Assembly: GCA_021781255.1 (NCBI GenBank)
Contig: JAJXXG010000516.1
Location: 1 to 5,240 of the forward strand
Source of the DNA: Acidobacteriota bacterium
Lineage (GTDB): Bacteria > Acidobacteriota > Terriglobia > Terriglobales > Acidobacteriaceae
Direction: 5' to 3'
DNA length: 5,240 nt
Position numbers and translations under genes: made by a program. Every line of letters starts with the position of its first letter. Position 1 is the first letter of the stretch. The notes beneath the pieces were generated by a model. That model searched no databases and had not been told where the DNA came from. It worked only from the letters and a program-made list of their open reading frames with translations. Positions 1 through 5,240 of the stretch are shown here, piece after piece.

Positions 1-1126
1 CGAGAGCAGTGCTCACTGCTTCTGACAAGGGCAGGCCGTGCAAGCCATCAATGTTTGACTTCATGCGCGCGGCATCCACCTGGAGCCCTTGCGCAATCCC
101 GTCAGAATAAGCCAGCGCCGATGCTGTCAGCCGGAAGGCGTCCGGCACCGTCTCCCACTCCGCCTGCCACAACCCCAGGCCGCGCTCGTGTTCCTGCGGC
201 ATCGCAAGCAGCATGGTCGAAGCCAGTCCGGGCATCCTTGCATGCGCCGCAATCACTGCCGCACACGCTACAGGATTCTGTTTGTGCGGCATCGTGGAGG
301 AGCCGCCGCGCCCTTCTTCTCTAGCCTCGAACGCCTCACCAACTTCCGGCTGCATCAGGAGGGCAATGTCCCTTGCGAATTTCCCGAGCGTCCCGGTCAG
401 AATCGCGAGCACCTGCACCATCTCTGCAAGGTTGTCACGCTGCGTGTGCCAAGGCAGCTCCGGCTCCCGCAGATCGAGGATGCGCGCCAACTCGGCCGAA
501 ACCGCGCCACCAGCCGTTCCCAAAGCCGCCAGCGTGCCCACCGCACCCCCAAACTGAAGCACCAGCGCGCGATTCGCCGCGGAACTGATACGATCCCGAT
601 CCCGGCGCAGCGCGGCGAGCGTGCCCGCCAGCTTCAGGCCAAGTGTTGCCGGTGGACCCGGCTGCAACCACGTCCTGCCCAGAAGCACCGTGTGCCGATG
701 CGCCCGCACCTGAATTACCAGGGCGTGGTCCAGCTGCTCGATCGCCTCATCGAGCCGCCTTATGCCTTCGCGCATCTGAAGCACCAGCGCCGAATCGAGA
801 ACGTCCTGACTGGTCGCGCCCAAATGAACGGCGCGCGCCGCGCTCTCACTGCGCCCATTCACCTCGGCGGTCAACTGCCGGACAAAAGGTATGGCGATAT
901 TCCCGGCATCTTTCGCTTCCCGTTCAATGGTCTCCACGTCGGCGAAACGCGCGTCGAGCAGCGATTCGAGCGCCGCGCTCGAACCGGCCTCGGCGATGCC
1001 GTGCTTCTCGAGCGCGCACATGAGAGCCCATTCGAACCGCATCATGGCGCGGAGTTGCTCTTGCTGAGAAAAAACGTGCGTCATCTCCGGCGTAGAGAAG
1101 AGAAACGAGTTCAGGCCGTTACTCAT
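1..1126 (-). CDS. pcaB: 3-carboxy-cis,cis-muconate cycloisomerase, C-terminus cut by window edge
   Basis: This cytosolic enzyme converts 3-carboxy-cis,cis-muconate, the ring-cleavage product made by PcaHG, into gamma-carboxymuconolactone. It belongs to the fumarase/aspartase superfamily. The visible 375 residues show the conserved blocks of that fold in order: HLGATSQD at 101-108, GRTWLQP near 150-156, LQFGGAVGTLAALG near 190-203, PWHTQRD at 225-231, and the superfamily signature GSSTMPHKQNP at 275-285. The PcaB-typical segments AMPQEHERGLGLWQAEWET (308-326) and DAARM (351-355) follow. Pseudomonas PcaB is about 450 residues, so roughly 75 are missing beyond position 1. The ATG at 1126-1124 is chosen because MSNGLNSFLFSTPEM matches the usual PcaB N-terminus in length and character. 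No Shine-Dalgarno sequence precedes it, which is odd because the other genes have one. It is the last visible gene of the pca operon, 173 nt after pcaG. Confidence 0.96.
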   Translation of the reverse strand, partial: MSNGLNSFLFSTPEMTHVFSQQEQLRAMMRFEWALMCALEKHGIAEAGSSAALESLLDARFADVETIEREAKDAGNIAIPFVRQLTAEVNGRSESAARAVHLGATSQDVLDSALVLQMREGIRRLDEAIEQLDHALVIQVRAHRHTVLLGRTWLQPGPPATLGLKLAGTLAALRRDRDRISSAANRALVLQFGGAVGTLAALGTAGGAVSAELARILDLREPELPWHTQRDNLAEMVQVLAILTGTLGKFARDIALLMQPEVGEAFEAREEGRGGSSTMPHKQNPVACAAVIAAHARMPGLASTMLLAMPQEHERGLGLWQAEWETVPDAFRLTASALAYSDGIAQGLQVDAARMKSNIDGLHGLPLSEAVSTAL

Positions 1127-1299
1127 GGTGTTAGAACAGTTCCACAGTACAAGTAGCCATTTTGATCGTTGCAAAAAAGGTGGCTTTTACTTCCACTCCA
1201 GCGACGAGAATCTGTCACCGGGGGTCCCGGAACGGAAAAGCCACCTGGCCTCTGGGGGCTTCGGGATACAGCAACTGTGAAATCGTGTATCGCCGCCTT
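1127..1299 (-). other. Non-coding structured gap between pcaG and pcaB
   Basis: This 173 nt interval is the only sizeable gap inside an otherwise tightly packed operon. I find no convincing gene in it on either strand. It holds a long inverted repeat with a T-run and a smaller GC hairpin in its loop (1218-1230, CCGGG-GGT-CCCGG). The 30 nt before the pcaB ATG have no purine-rich ribosome binding site. A weak minus-strand promoter could be drawn (TTGCAA at 1174-1169, 17 nt spacer, TGTACT at 1151-1146), but the -10 matches the consensus at only four of six positions. The gap could be an attenuator or partial terminator lowering pcaB expression, or a dispersed intergenic repeat that inserted here. 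Confidence 0.6.
1173..1246 (-). terminator. Inverted repeat followed by T-run; terminator- or attenuator-like
   Basis: On the minus strand, AGGTGGCTTTT (1246-1236) is perfectly complementary to AAAAGCCACCT (1188-1178), giving an 11 bp stem. The last T of the stem continues into a run of six T (1178-1173). A further GGAA/TTCC pairing (1232-1229 with 1194-1191) could extend the stem inward across a small internal loop. Stem followed by T-run fits a Rho-independent terminator for transcripts leaving pcaG. The 47 nt loop is much longer than usual, so an attenuator or a transposed repeat end is also possible. The T-run lies on the side expected for leftward transcription, the direction of the operon. 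Confidence 0.5.
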
Positions 1300-1869
1300 C
1301 TACCACTCGAAAAACACGGTCTCATCCTGACCCTGCAGGACCACGTTCCACCGATACGAACCCGCCTCACGGTCCTCGATTTGAGCGACAAGCGTACCAC
1401 GGCGTTCCGCGGGGATTCCTTCGAGTACGGGATCGGCGGTGTTGCCTGGCTCGTCAACGAAGTACACACGCGACAGCAGATTACGAAGCAGGCCCCGCAT
1501 AAACACCAGTACAAGCATGTGAGGCGCCTGCATTCTTCCATCGCCCATCGGCACCGCTGCGGGCCTAGTCACCTTTGCGGTAAAGTTGCCGCCTTTGTCA
1601 GTTCCCACACGGCAGAAGCCCGCAGGAAGTCCCTCTCGGTCCGGGGCTGACGAGGGCAACGTCTCTGCGACACCCGGCGTCCAGAATTCCAGCATCGCAT
1701 CCGATACTCCCACGCCATCTGAATCCAACACGCGGCCGTGAATCTCGATACTGCCGGCGGTAACGGCTCCGACTGCATCACACCGATCGAGCATGTACTG
1801 CATCCCAATTCGGAAATATGGCCCCACCGTTTGTGAACTGGTGGGGATCAGCTTTGCGTTCGTCGTCAT
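1300..1869 (-). CDS. pcaG: Protocatechuate 3,4-dioxygenase, alpha subunit
   Basis: This is the non-iron-binding partner of PcaH in the intradiol dioxygenase that cleaves protocatechuate to 3-carboxy-cis,cis-muconate with O2. At 189 residues it is close to the roughly 200 of Pseudomonas PcaG. It opens with the family's SSQTVGPYF block (11-19), followed by the beta-sandwich strand IEIHGRVLDSDG (41-52). LEFWTP (60-65) and APHMLVLVFMRGLL (115-128) stand where PcaH has WQANAAGRY and RPAHIHFS, and the Tyr and His iron ligands are absent, as expected for an alpha subunit. Arg125 aligns with the active-site arginine of the Pseudomonas alpha chain (Arg133 by my recollection). The C-terminus (GQDETVFFEW) closely resembles the Pseudomonas ending. 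The ATG overlaps the pcaH stop as ATGA, with GAGGAGG at 1883-1877 seven nt upstream, which suggests translational coupling for equal subunit supply. Confidence 0.96.
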   Translation of the reverse strand: MTTNAKLIPTSSQTVGPYFRIGMQYMLDRCDAVGAVTAGSIEIHGRVLDSDGVGVSDAMLEFWTPGVAETLPSSAPDREGLPAGFCRVGTDKGGNFTAKVTRPAAVPMGDGRMQAPHMLVLVFMRGLLRNLLSRVYFVDEPGNTADPVLEGIPAERRGTLVAQIEDREAGSYRWNVVLQGQDETVFFEW

Positions 1870-2579
1870 CGGCGTGCCTCCTCAAATGGTGTATCGCTCC
1901 GGCCACGAAGCACGATATCCCATGCAAAGGCGAGGGCATAATCCGGTTCGGCGCGATCCATGTCGAGGCGGGAGATCAATCGTTTGCGCGCCGCTTCATC
2001 GGGAATACTGTTGAAGATCGGGTCAAGCGGCTGCAGCGGATCGCCCGGAAAATACATCTGCGTCACCAGGCGCGATAGAATTCCGGACCCGAACAGCGAG
2101 AAGTGTATGTGAGCCGGACGCCACGCGTTGTAGTGGTTGCCCCATGGGTACGCTCCCGGCTTGATGGTTTTGAAAGAATAGTAGCCGTTATCATCTGTCA
2201 GGATTCGGCCGGCGCCGGTGAAGTTGGGATCGAGCGGCGCGTCGTGACCATCCACCTTATGCCTGTATCGGCCTGCGGCGTTCGCCTGCCATATCTCAAC
2301 CAGCGCGCCTCGAGCGGGCCGCCCATCTTCATCGAGCACGCGCCCATGAACGAAGATGCGCTCGCCCAAAGGATCGCCTTCATGCTGCGCTGTCAGATCG
2401 TTGTCGTTCTTGCGGACGAAGTTGTGTCCGAAGACAGGCCCTGACCTTTCAGTAAGTGTCGCGGGGAGCACTACCAGCGGCATGCGCGGCGAACGTTCAA
2501 TCGACGAAACATACGGCGGGTAGAGATAAGCAGGCTGAGTGCCTGCTATTGCTGGTTGTACTGGATTCAGTTCGATCAA
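1866..2579 (-). CDS. pcaH: Protocatechuate 3,4-dioxygenase, beta (iron-binding) subunit
   Basis: This is the catalytic Fe(III) subunit of the intradiol dioxygenase acting on protocatechuate. The 237 residues match Pseudomonas PcaH (about 239) nearly end to end: an N-terminal arm with SSIERSPRMPL (25-35), then a beta-sandwich core. The four iron ligands are visible as Tyr105 (ANAAGRYRH), Tyr144 (KPGAYPW), His157 and His159 (RPAHIHF), each three positions before the Pseudomonas ligands Tyr108, Tyr147, His160 and His162. The C-terminal LRGRSDTPFE also fits. The start is a TTG at 2579-2577. It is preferred because the strong site AAGGAGG lies just ahead and the length fits, while the next ATG (Met33) would remove conserved sequence. 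It lies 43 nt after pcaJ and overlaps pcaG by 4 nt. Confidence 0.97.
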   Translation of the reverse strand: MIELNPVQPAIAGTQPAYLYPPYVSSIERSPRMPLVVLPATLTERSGPVFGHNFVRKNDNDLTAQHEGDPLGERIFVHGRVLDEDGRPARGALVEIWQANAAGRYRHKVDGHDAPLDPNFTGAGRILTDDNGYYSFKTIKPGAYPWGNHYNAWRPAHIHFSLFGSGILSRLVTQMYFPGDPLQPLDPIFNSIPDEAARKRLISRLDMDRAEPDYALAFAWDIVLRGRSDTPFEEARR

Positions 2580-2583
2580 TTTT

Positions 2584-2590
2584 CCTCCTT
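2584..2590 (-). promoter_or_regulatory. Strong ribosome binding site deciding the TTG start of pcaH
   Basis: AAGGAGG, fully complementary to the 16S rRNA tail, ends 4 nt before the TTG at 2579-2577. There is no ATG or GTG nearby that would keep the frame, so this site fixes the unusual start codon. The 4 nt spacing is a little short. Confidence 0.75.
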
Positions 2591-2594
2591 AACA

Positions 2595-2618
2595 GGCGTT
2601 CCATCGTCAATGGACGCC
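2595..2618 (-). other. Hairpin in the pcaJ-pcaH spacer
   Basis: On the minus strand, GGCGTCCAT (2618-2610) pairs with ATGGAACGCC (2604-2595) around a 5 nt loop, giving nine base pairs with one bulged A. No T-run follows, so it does not look like a terminator. It starts 4 nt after the pcaJ stop codon and ends 4 nt before the pcaH ribosome binding site. It may protect or separate the two halves of the message, or tune pcaH translation. This role is inferred from position only. Confidence 0.5.
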
Positions 2619-2622
2619 GATC

Positions 2623-3408
2623 TTATTCCGTTTCCGCCTGGATGCCGTGCGCGGCGGCCGTTCGCGCCTTCAGGTCGCGAAGTGTCTCCAATTCCTGCGC
2701 GGTAGGAGCCGGCGTTTGCCCGCAATCTTCAGCAAATTGTATCTGCCAGGATGTGTTCGCCGAAATCGTTCCGCGGTCAACGCCAGGGTGAATGCTGGCC
2801 ACCTTTAGTTCGCGCGTCGTCGCATCGGGGCGCAGGATACAGAGATCGGTGATCACCGCTACCGGTCCTTTGCCGGGCAAACCAGCCGCTTCGCGCGCGT
2901 TTCCTCCGCTCAGGAATCCCACGGACGTGACGAAATCCAGCTTTTCAACGAAGGTCCGCCTGGATTGTTTGACGATGATCAGAACTTCTTTTGCCGAGGA
3001 ACTGATCTCCGGCGCGCCGCCTGCTCCCGGCAAGCGCACCTTGGGTTTATCGTACGGGCCTACAACCGTGGTGTTGATGTTTGCAAACCGGTCCAACTGC
3101 GCTGCTCCGAGAAAGCCCACGTCGACGCGGCCGCCCTGCAGCCAGTAGCGGAAGATCTCCGGCGTCGAAACGACGGTGTCTGCCGTTTCGGCCAGATTGC
3201 CGTCGCCAATCGACAACGGGAGCACGGGAGGCTTGGCTCCGATCGGTCCCGACTCGTACACCAGCACCGCATCGGGCGCGTGGGTCAGGCGTGCCAGGTT
3301 GGCGGCCGTTGACGGAAGTCCGATGCCTACAAAACACACTGCGCCATCGCGCAACATCCGCGCCGCGGCTACCGTCATCATCTCGTCGGAGGTGTACTCA
3401 ATACTCAC
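2623..3408 (-). CDS. pcaJ: 3-oxoadipate CoA-transferase, subunit B (CatJ-type)
   Basis: Together with PcaI it transfers CoA from succinyl-CoA to beta-ketoadipate in the cytosol, the penultimate step of the pathway. At 261 residues it resembles the longer CatJ-type subunits (about 260) and not the 213-residue PcaJ of Pseudomonas putida, which places it near the glutaconate CoA-transferase beta family. The likely catalytic glutamate is Glu52 in VYESGPIGAKP (50-60), close to Glu54 of glutaconate CoA-transferase beta. Further marks are FVGIGLPSTAANLAR (26-40), GGRVDVGFLGAAQLDRFANINTT (near 92-114) and a glycine-rich RLPGAGGAPEI loop. The start is GTG at 3408-3406, overlapping the pcaI stop as GTGA, with AGGGGG at 3421-3416 as a modest ribosome binding site. 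The exact acyl substrate is inferred from the pca neighbours. Confidence 0.93.
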   Translation of the reverse strand: MSIEYTSDEMMTVAAARMLRDGAVCFVGIGLPSTAANLARLTHAPDAVLVYESGPIGAKPPVLPLSIGDGNLAETADTVVSTPEIFRYWLQGGRVDVGFLGAAQLDRFANINTTVVGPYDKPKVRLPGAGGAPEISSSAKEVLIIVKQSRRTFVEKLDFVTSVGFLSGGNAREAAGLPGKGPVAVITDLCILRPDATTRELKVASIHPGVDRGTISANTSWQIQFAEDCGQTPAPTAQELETLRDLKARTAAAHGIQAETE

Positions 3409-4271
3409 CGATACGCCCCCTGAACCTTGGCATCGTTTTGCAGGCTTAGATACCCGGCAAAGTCTTCGGTATTAAGAACGTGCCGGTCGAGCCATGCATT
3501 GAAGCGGTCTCGATCGCGCGCGATTCGGTCCCACGCACGATAGAATACGTTATCGCGTTCATAGTACCCGTGCGCATACGAAGGCGTCGCCCCGCGCGGA
3601 ACCTCGCAGACCGCCGTCACCACCCAGCTGGGCAGAATGCAGGCATTCGGCGGTGCGTCGAGCGAGCGCACGCGCTCTTCAACAGTCACAATCGCCCGCT
3701 TTGCCGCCAGAACGGCCTCTTTCTGCACACCCAGAATGCCCCACAAAAGAACATTTCCCTTCCCATCCGCCTTCTGAGCGTGAATCACCGTAACATCGGG
3801 GCGCACTGAAGGGGTGGCCGCAAGCACCTCGCCCGTAAATGGACAGGTCACGCTGCGTATCTTGTCATTTACCCGCGGATAGTCTGATCCTGTATATCCC
3901 CGCAGAACCGCGAAGGGCAGGTTTGCTGCTCCCGCCACATAGGCATTCGCCAAATCGCTGTGGCTGCGTTCTTCGATCTCAAGTGGCCCGGGCCAGCCAT
4001 TCTCTACGGCATCGCGAAAACGGTGCAAGGACCCGACGCCGGGATTTCCGCCCCAGGAAAATGTGAGTTTCGCCGCGCAACCGGCGCCGATCAACTGGTC
4101 GTAGATCACGTCCGGCGTCATGCGGACAAGCGACAGGTTCCGGCGCCGCTGCCGGATGATCTCATGGCCGGCGGCAAAGGGAATGAGGTGGGTGAAACCC
4201 TCCATGGCGATGGTATCGCCATCGTGAACGTGGGCAGCAATCGCTTCCGCCAGGCTGAGCCACTCCGCCAT
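3405..4271 (-). CDS. pcaI: 3-oxoadipate CoA-transferase, subunit A (CatI-type)
   Basis: This is the alpha subunit of the succinyl-CoA:3-oxoadipate CoA-transferase and the first gene of the minus-strand operon. The 288 residues fit the CatI-type subunits (about 280) and are much longer than the 231-residue PcaI of Pseudomonas putida. Recognisable family segments are MEGFTHLIPFAAGHEIIRQ (23-41), LTFSWGGNPGVGSLHRFRDA (near 69-88), VTVIHAQKADGKGNVLLWG (near 160-178), and GVQKEAVLAAKRAIVTVEE just after. The C-terminal part (DRFNAWLDRHV) is also typical. The ATG at 4271-4269 has GGAGG at 4280-4276 four nt upstream. The stop overlaps the pcaJ GTG, so the two subunits should be made in step. Without the pca context it could be called a glutaconate-type CoA-transferase alpha subunit. 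Confidence 0.93.
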   Translation of the reverse strand: MAEWLSLAEAIAAHVHDGDTIAMEGFTHLIPFAAGHEIIRQRRRNLSLVRMTPDVIYDQLIGAGCAAKLTFSWGGNPGVGSLHRFRDAVENGWPGPLEIEERSHSDLANAYVAGAANLPFAVLRGYTGSDYPRVNDKIRSVTCPFTGEVLAATPSVRPDVTVIHAQKADGKGNVLLWGILGVQKEAVLAAKRAIVTVEERVRSLDAPPNACILPSWVVTAVCEVPRGATPSYAHGYYERDNVFYRAWDRIARDRDRFNAWLDRHVLNTEDFAGYLSLQNDAKVQGAYR

Positions 4272-4296
4272 CCGACCTCCATCGACTGACTGTCGT

Positions 4297-4326
4297 ATTA
4301 TTACGCTAATGCACAGATTTGTACAA
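4297..4326 (-). promoter_or_regulatory. Candidate promoter for the pcaIJHG operon
   Basis: Reading leftward, TTGTAC (4326-4321) could serve as a poor -35 and AATAAT (4302-4297, five of six matches to TATAAT) as the -10, with an 18 nt spacer. A start near 4290 would give a leader of about 20 nt before the pcaI ATG. The weak -35 is what one expects of a promoter needing an activator. It overlaps the operator-like dyad. Confidence 0.4.
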
Positions 4327-4337
4327 TATGTGCGATA
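4307..4337. promoter_or_regulatory. Dyad-symmetric operator candidate in the divergent promoter region
   Basis: The stretch has the pattern TAnnGCACAnATT-n5-AATnTGTGCnnTA, an imperfect palindrome centred at 4322 with the inner arms GCACA (4311-4315) and TGTGC (4329-4333). A second perfect 8 bp palindrome, TTGTACAA (4319-4326), sits at its middle. Its place between two divergent promoters is where an IclR-family regulator would bind to control pcaI and itself. Binding is inferred. Confidence 0.5.
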
Positions 4338-4341
4338 ATCG
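4330..4341 (+). promoter_or_regulatory. PcaR-box-like sequence, possibly also the regulator's -10
   Basis: GTGCGATAATCG closely resembles the PcaR binding sequence reported for Pseudomonas putida (GTTCGATAATCGCAC, from memory), with 11 of the first 12 positions equal. It contains the perfect palindrome CGAT-A-ATCG (4333-4341). GATAAT (4334-4339) also matches a -10 element at five of six positions for rightward transcription, so bound regulator could block its own promoter. No good -35 is visible 17 nt upstream. Confidence 0.45.
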
Positions 4342-4364
4342 GCTATTGAAAGGGGCGTAGATTG

Positions 4365-5183
4365 ATGCCGGTGAAACCTCCGACGAGTCCGTTAGAAAGT
4401 GCGCCTGCCGGCGAGTTTGCCGCGCAAGCGGGGAATCCAGATTTCGTGCTTTCGCTCGCTAGAGGTCTGCGCGTGATTGAGAGCTTCGAGGGGCATCGCG
4501 AGGGGCGCAGCATCGTCGAAATCTCGCAGTCCACGGGCCTCTCTCGCGCATCGATTCGCCGCATTCTGCTCACACTGGCGCTGCTCGGTTATGTCGAGCG
4601 CTCGCGCCAGGTCTATCGCCTCAAAACCCAGGTTCTGCGCCTTGGCTTCTCTTTCCTTTCTTCCTCGTCGGCGGTCGAAGCTGCGCGTCCCGTTCTGGAG
4701 CGCATCACCGAGCAACTGCGCGAATCTTCCTCAATGAGCATGCTCGACGGCGGGCAGATTGTGTACGTGGCGAGATCTGCGGCAAGCAGAGTGCTTGCGG
4801 CCGGTTTGTCTGTTGGGAGCCGCCTGCCTGCCTATTGCACTTCAATGGGCCGGGTGCTGCTCGCGGCGCTGCCTGACGCCGAACTCGAAACGTACTTGCG
4901 AGAATTGAAGCCCCGAGCGAACACGCCACATACGATCACGCGGATTCCGCAACTGAAGAAGGCTATCCTCAGCGCGCGTGAACAAGGCTACTCGATCGTC
5001 GACCAGGAGCTGGAGCCTGGCCTGCGATCAATCGCGGTTCCTGTTTTTACGCGCAGCAACCGCGTTGTAGCGGCCATCAATGTGGGAACTCATGTGTCGC
5101 GCTTCGACTGCGCCACCCTTGTAAATCGCTGCCTGCCTGCTCTTCAGGAGGGCGCACGCGCTCTTCGCGACATATTGATCTGA
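4365..5183 (+). CDS. IclR-family transcriptional regulator of the pca genes (PcaR/PcaU/PobR type)
   Basis: The 272-residue protein has the two IclR-family domains. The N-terminal winged helix-turn-helix starts with FVLSLARGLRVIESF (27-41), has its recognition helix around 56-68 (STGLSRASIRRIL) and a wing to about residue 90. The C-terminal effector-binding domain follows from about 100, with LPAYCTSMGRVLLA (154-167) and DQELEPGLRSIAVPV (213-227). These two blocks are characteristic of PcaR, PcaU and PobR, which respond to beta-ketoadipate, protocatechuate or 4-hydroxybenzoate. Divergence from pcaI supports a role as activator of the operon and perhaps repressor of itself. ATG 4365 is chosen over the adjoining in-frame TTG at 4362, with AAGGGG (4349-4354) as ribosome binding site. 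The exact effector cannot be read from the sequence, so PcaR, PcaU and PobR are not distinguished. Confidence 0.92.
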   Translation: MPVKPPTSPLESAPAGEFAAQAGNPDFVLSLARGLRVIESFEGHREGRSIVEISQSTGLSRASIRRILLTLALLGYVERSRQVYRLKTQVLRLGFSFLSSSSAVEAARPVLERITEQLRESSSMSMLDGGQIVYVARSAASRVLAAGLSVGSRLPAYCTSMGRVLLAALPDAELETYLRELKPRANTPHTITRIPQLKKAILSAREQGYSIVDQELEPGLRSIAVPVFTRSNRVVAAINVGTHVSRFDCATLVNRCLPALQEGARALRDILI

Positions 5184-5201
5184 TTTCGAGACCAGGGTCC
5201 G

Positions 5202-5240
5202 ATGGAACTTCAGGCCGGCGAGAATGAGGCCGTTTCCGTG
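5202..5240 (+). CDS. Possible start of a downstream gene, cut by window edge
   Basis: An ATG at 5202 opens 13 codons without a stop (MELQAGENEAVSV) up to the window end. A short AGGG at 5194-5197 lies 4 nt before it. It begins 18 nt after the regulator stop, so it could be co-transcribed with it. The piece is too short to recognise, and could be a chance frame. Confidence 0.3.
   Translation, partial: MELQAGENEAVSV

Noticed and set aside
89..1156. A 355-codon open frame on the plus strand opposite pcaB
   Set aside because: It is rich in Arg, His and Pro with no recognisable domain, as expected of the antisense of a GC-rich gene, while the minus strand encodes an unmistakable PcaB.
1146..1174. 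Separate promoter for pcaB (TTGCAA, 17 nt, TGTACT, minus strand)
   Set aside because: The -10 matches only four of six positions and such pairs occur often by chance. It is noted in the gap entry but not claimed as a feature.
1215..1541. Minus-strand 108-codon frame reaching into the gap after pcaG
   Set aside because: It lies mostly within pcaG in another frame, is rich in Arg, Cys and Ser and has no plausible start signal.
1162..1650. Plus-strand open frame of 162 codons across the pcaG-pcaB gap and pcaG
   Set aside because: Two thirds of it is antisense to pcaG, which has clear family motifs. The remainder covers the inverted repeat and shows no protein-like conservation that I can recognise.
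2103..2444. Plus-strand 113-codon frame opposite pcaH
   Set aside because: It is a shadow of pcaH, whose iron ligands and length leave no doubt about the coding strand.
4362..4364. In-frame TTG directly before the regulator ATG as the true start
   Set aside because: The adjacent ATG has equal access to the AAGGGG site at a reasonable spacing, and ATG is the stronger initiator. The difference is a single residue.

Overview
The window carries most of a protocatechuate branch of the beta-ketoadipate pathway. Five genes lie head to tail on the minus strand (pcaI, pcaJ, pcaH, pcaG, pcaB, read from right to left), and one divergent gene on the plus strand encodes an IclR-family regulator of the PcaR/PcaU/PobR type. 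The DNA is fairly GC-rich, densely coded and uses good Shine-Dalgarno sites, as in a free-living soil or plant-associated bacterium that degrades lignin-derived aromatics. An acidobacterium or a proteobacterium would both fit. The window has no rRNA or other phylogenetic marker, so the phylum is not settled.

Layout. Positions 1-1126 (minus) hold the N-terminal five sixths of pcaB, which runs off the left edge. Positions 1127-1299 are a non-coding gap with a long inverted repeat followed, on the transcribed strand, by a T-run. Positions 1300-1869 and 1866-2579 (minus) are pcaG and pcaH, overlapping by 4 nt. Positions 2580-2622 are a short spacer with a hairpin and a strong ribosome binding site for pcaH. 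Positions 2623-3408 and 3405-4271 (minus) are pcaJ and pcaI, also overlapping by 4 nt. Positions 4272-4364 form a compact divergent promoter region full of dyad symmetry. Positions 4365-5183 (plus) are the regulator. After it, a possible new reading frame begins at 5202 and leaves the window.

How the genes work together. PcaHG opens the ring of protocatechuate between C3 and C4 to give 3-carboxy-cis,cis-muconate. PcaB cyclises this to gamma-carboxymuconolactone. Decarboxylation and lactone hydrolysis (PcaC and PcaD, not in this window) would give beta-ketoadipate. PcaIJ moves CoA from succinyl-CoA onto beta-ketoadipate, and a thiolase (PcaF, also not seen) would finish to acetyl-CoA and succinyl-CoA. 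The regulator probably senses protocatechuate, beta-ketoadipate or a related aromatic acid and acts at the shared intergenic region.

No mobile element, CRISPR array, tRNA or rRNA was seen, and I do not see a wholly new system. The points worth a second look are non-coding: the structured pcaG-pcaB gap in front of a pcaB start without a ribosome binding site, the operator-like dyads between pcaI and the regulator, and the hairpin and TTG start at pcaH.
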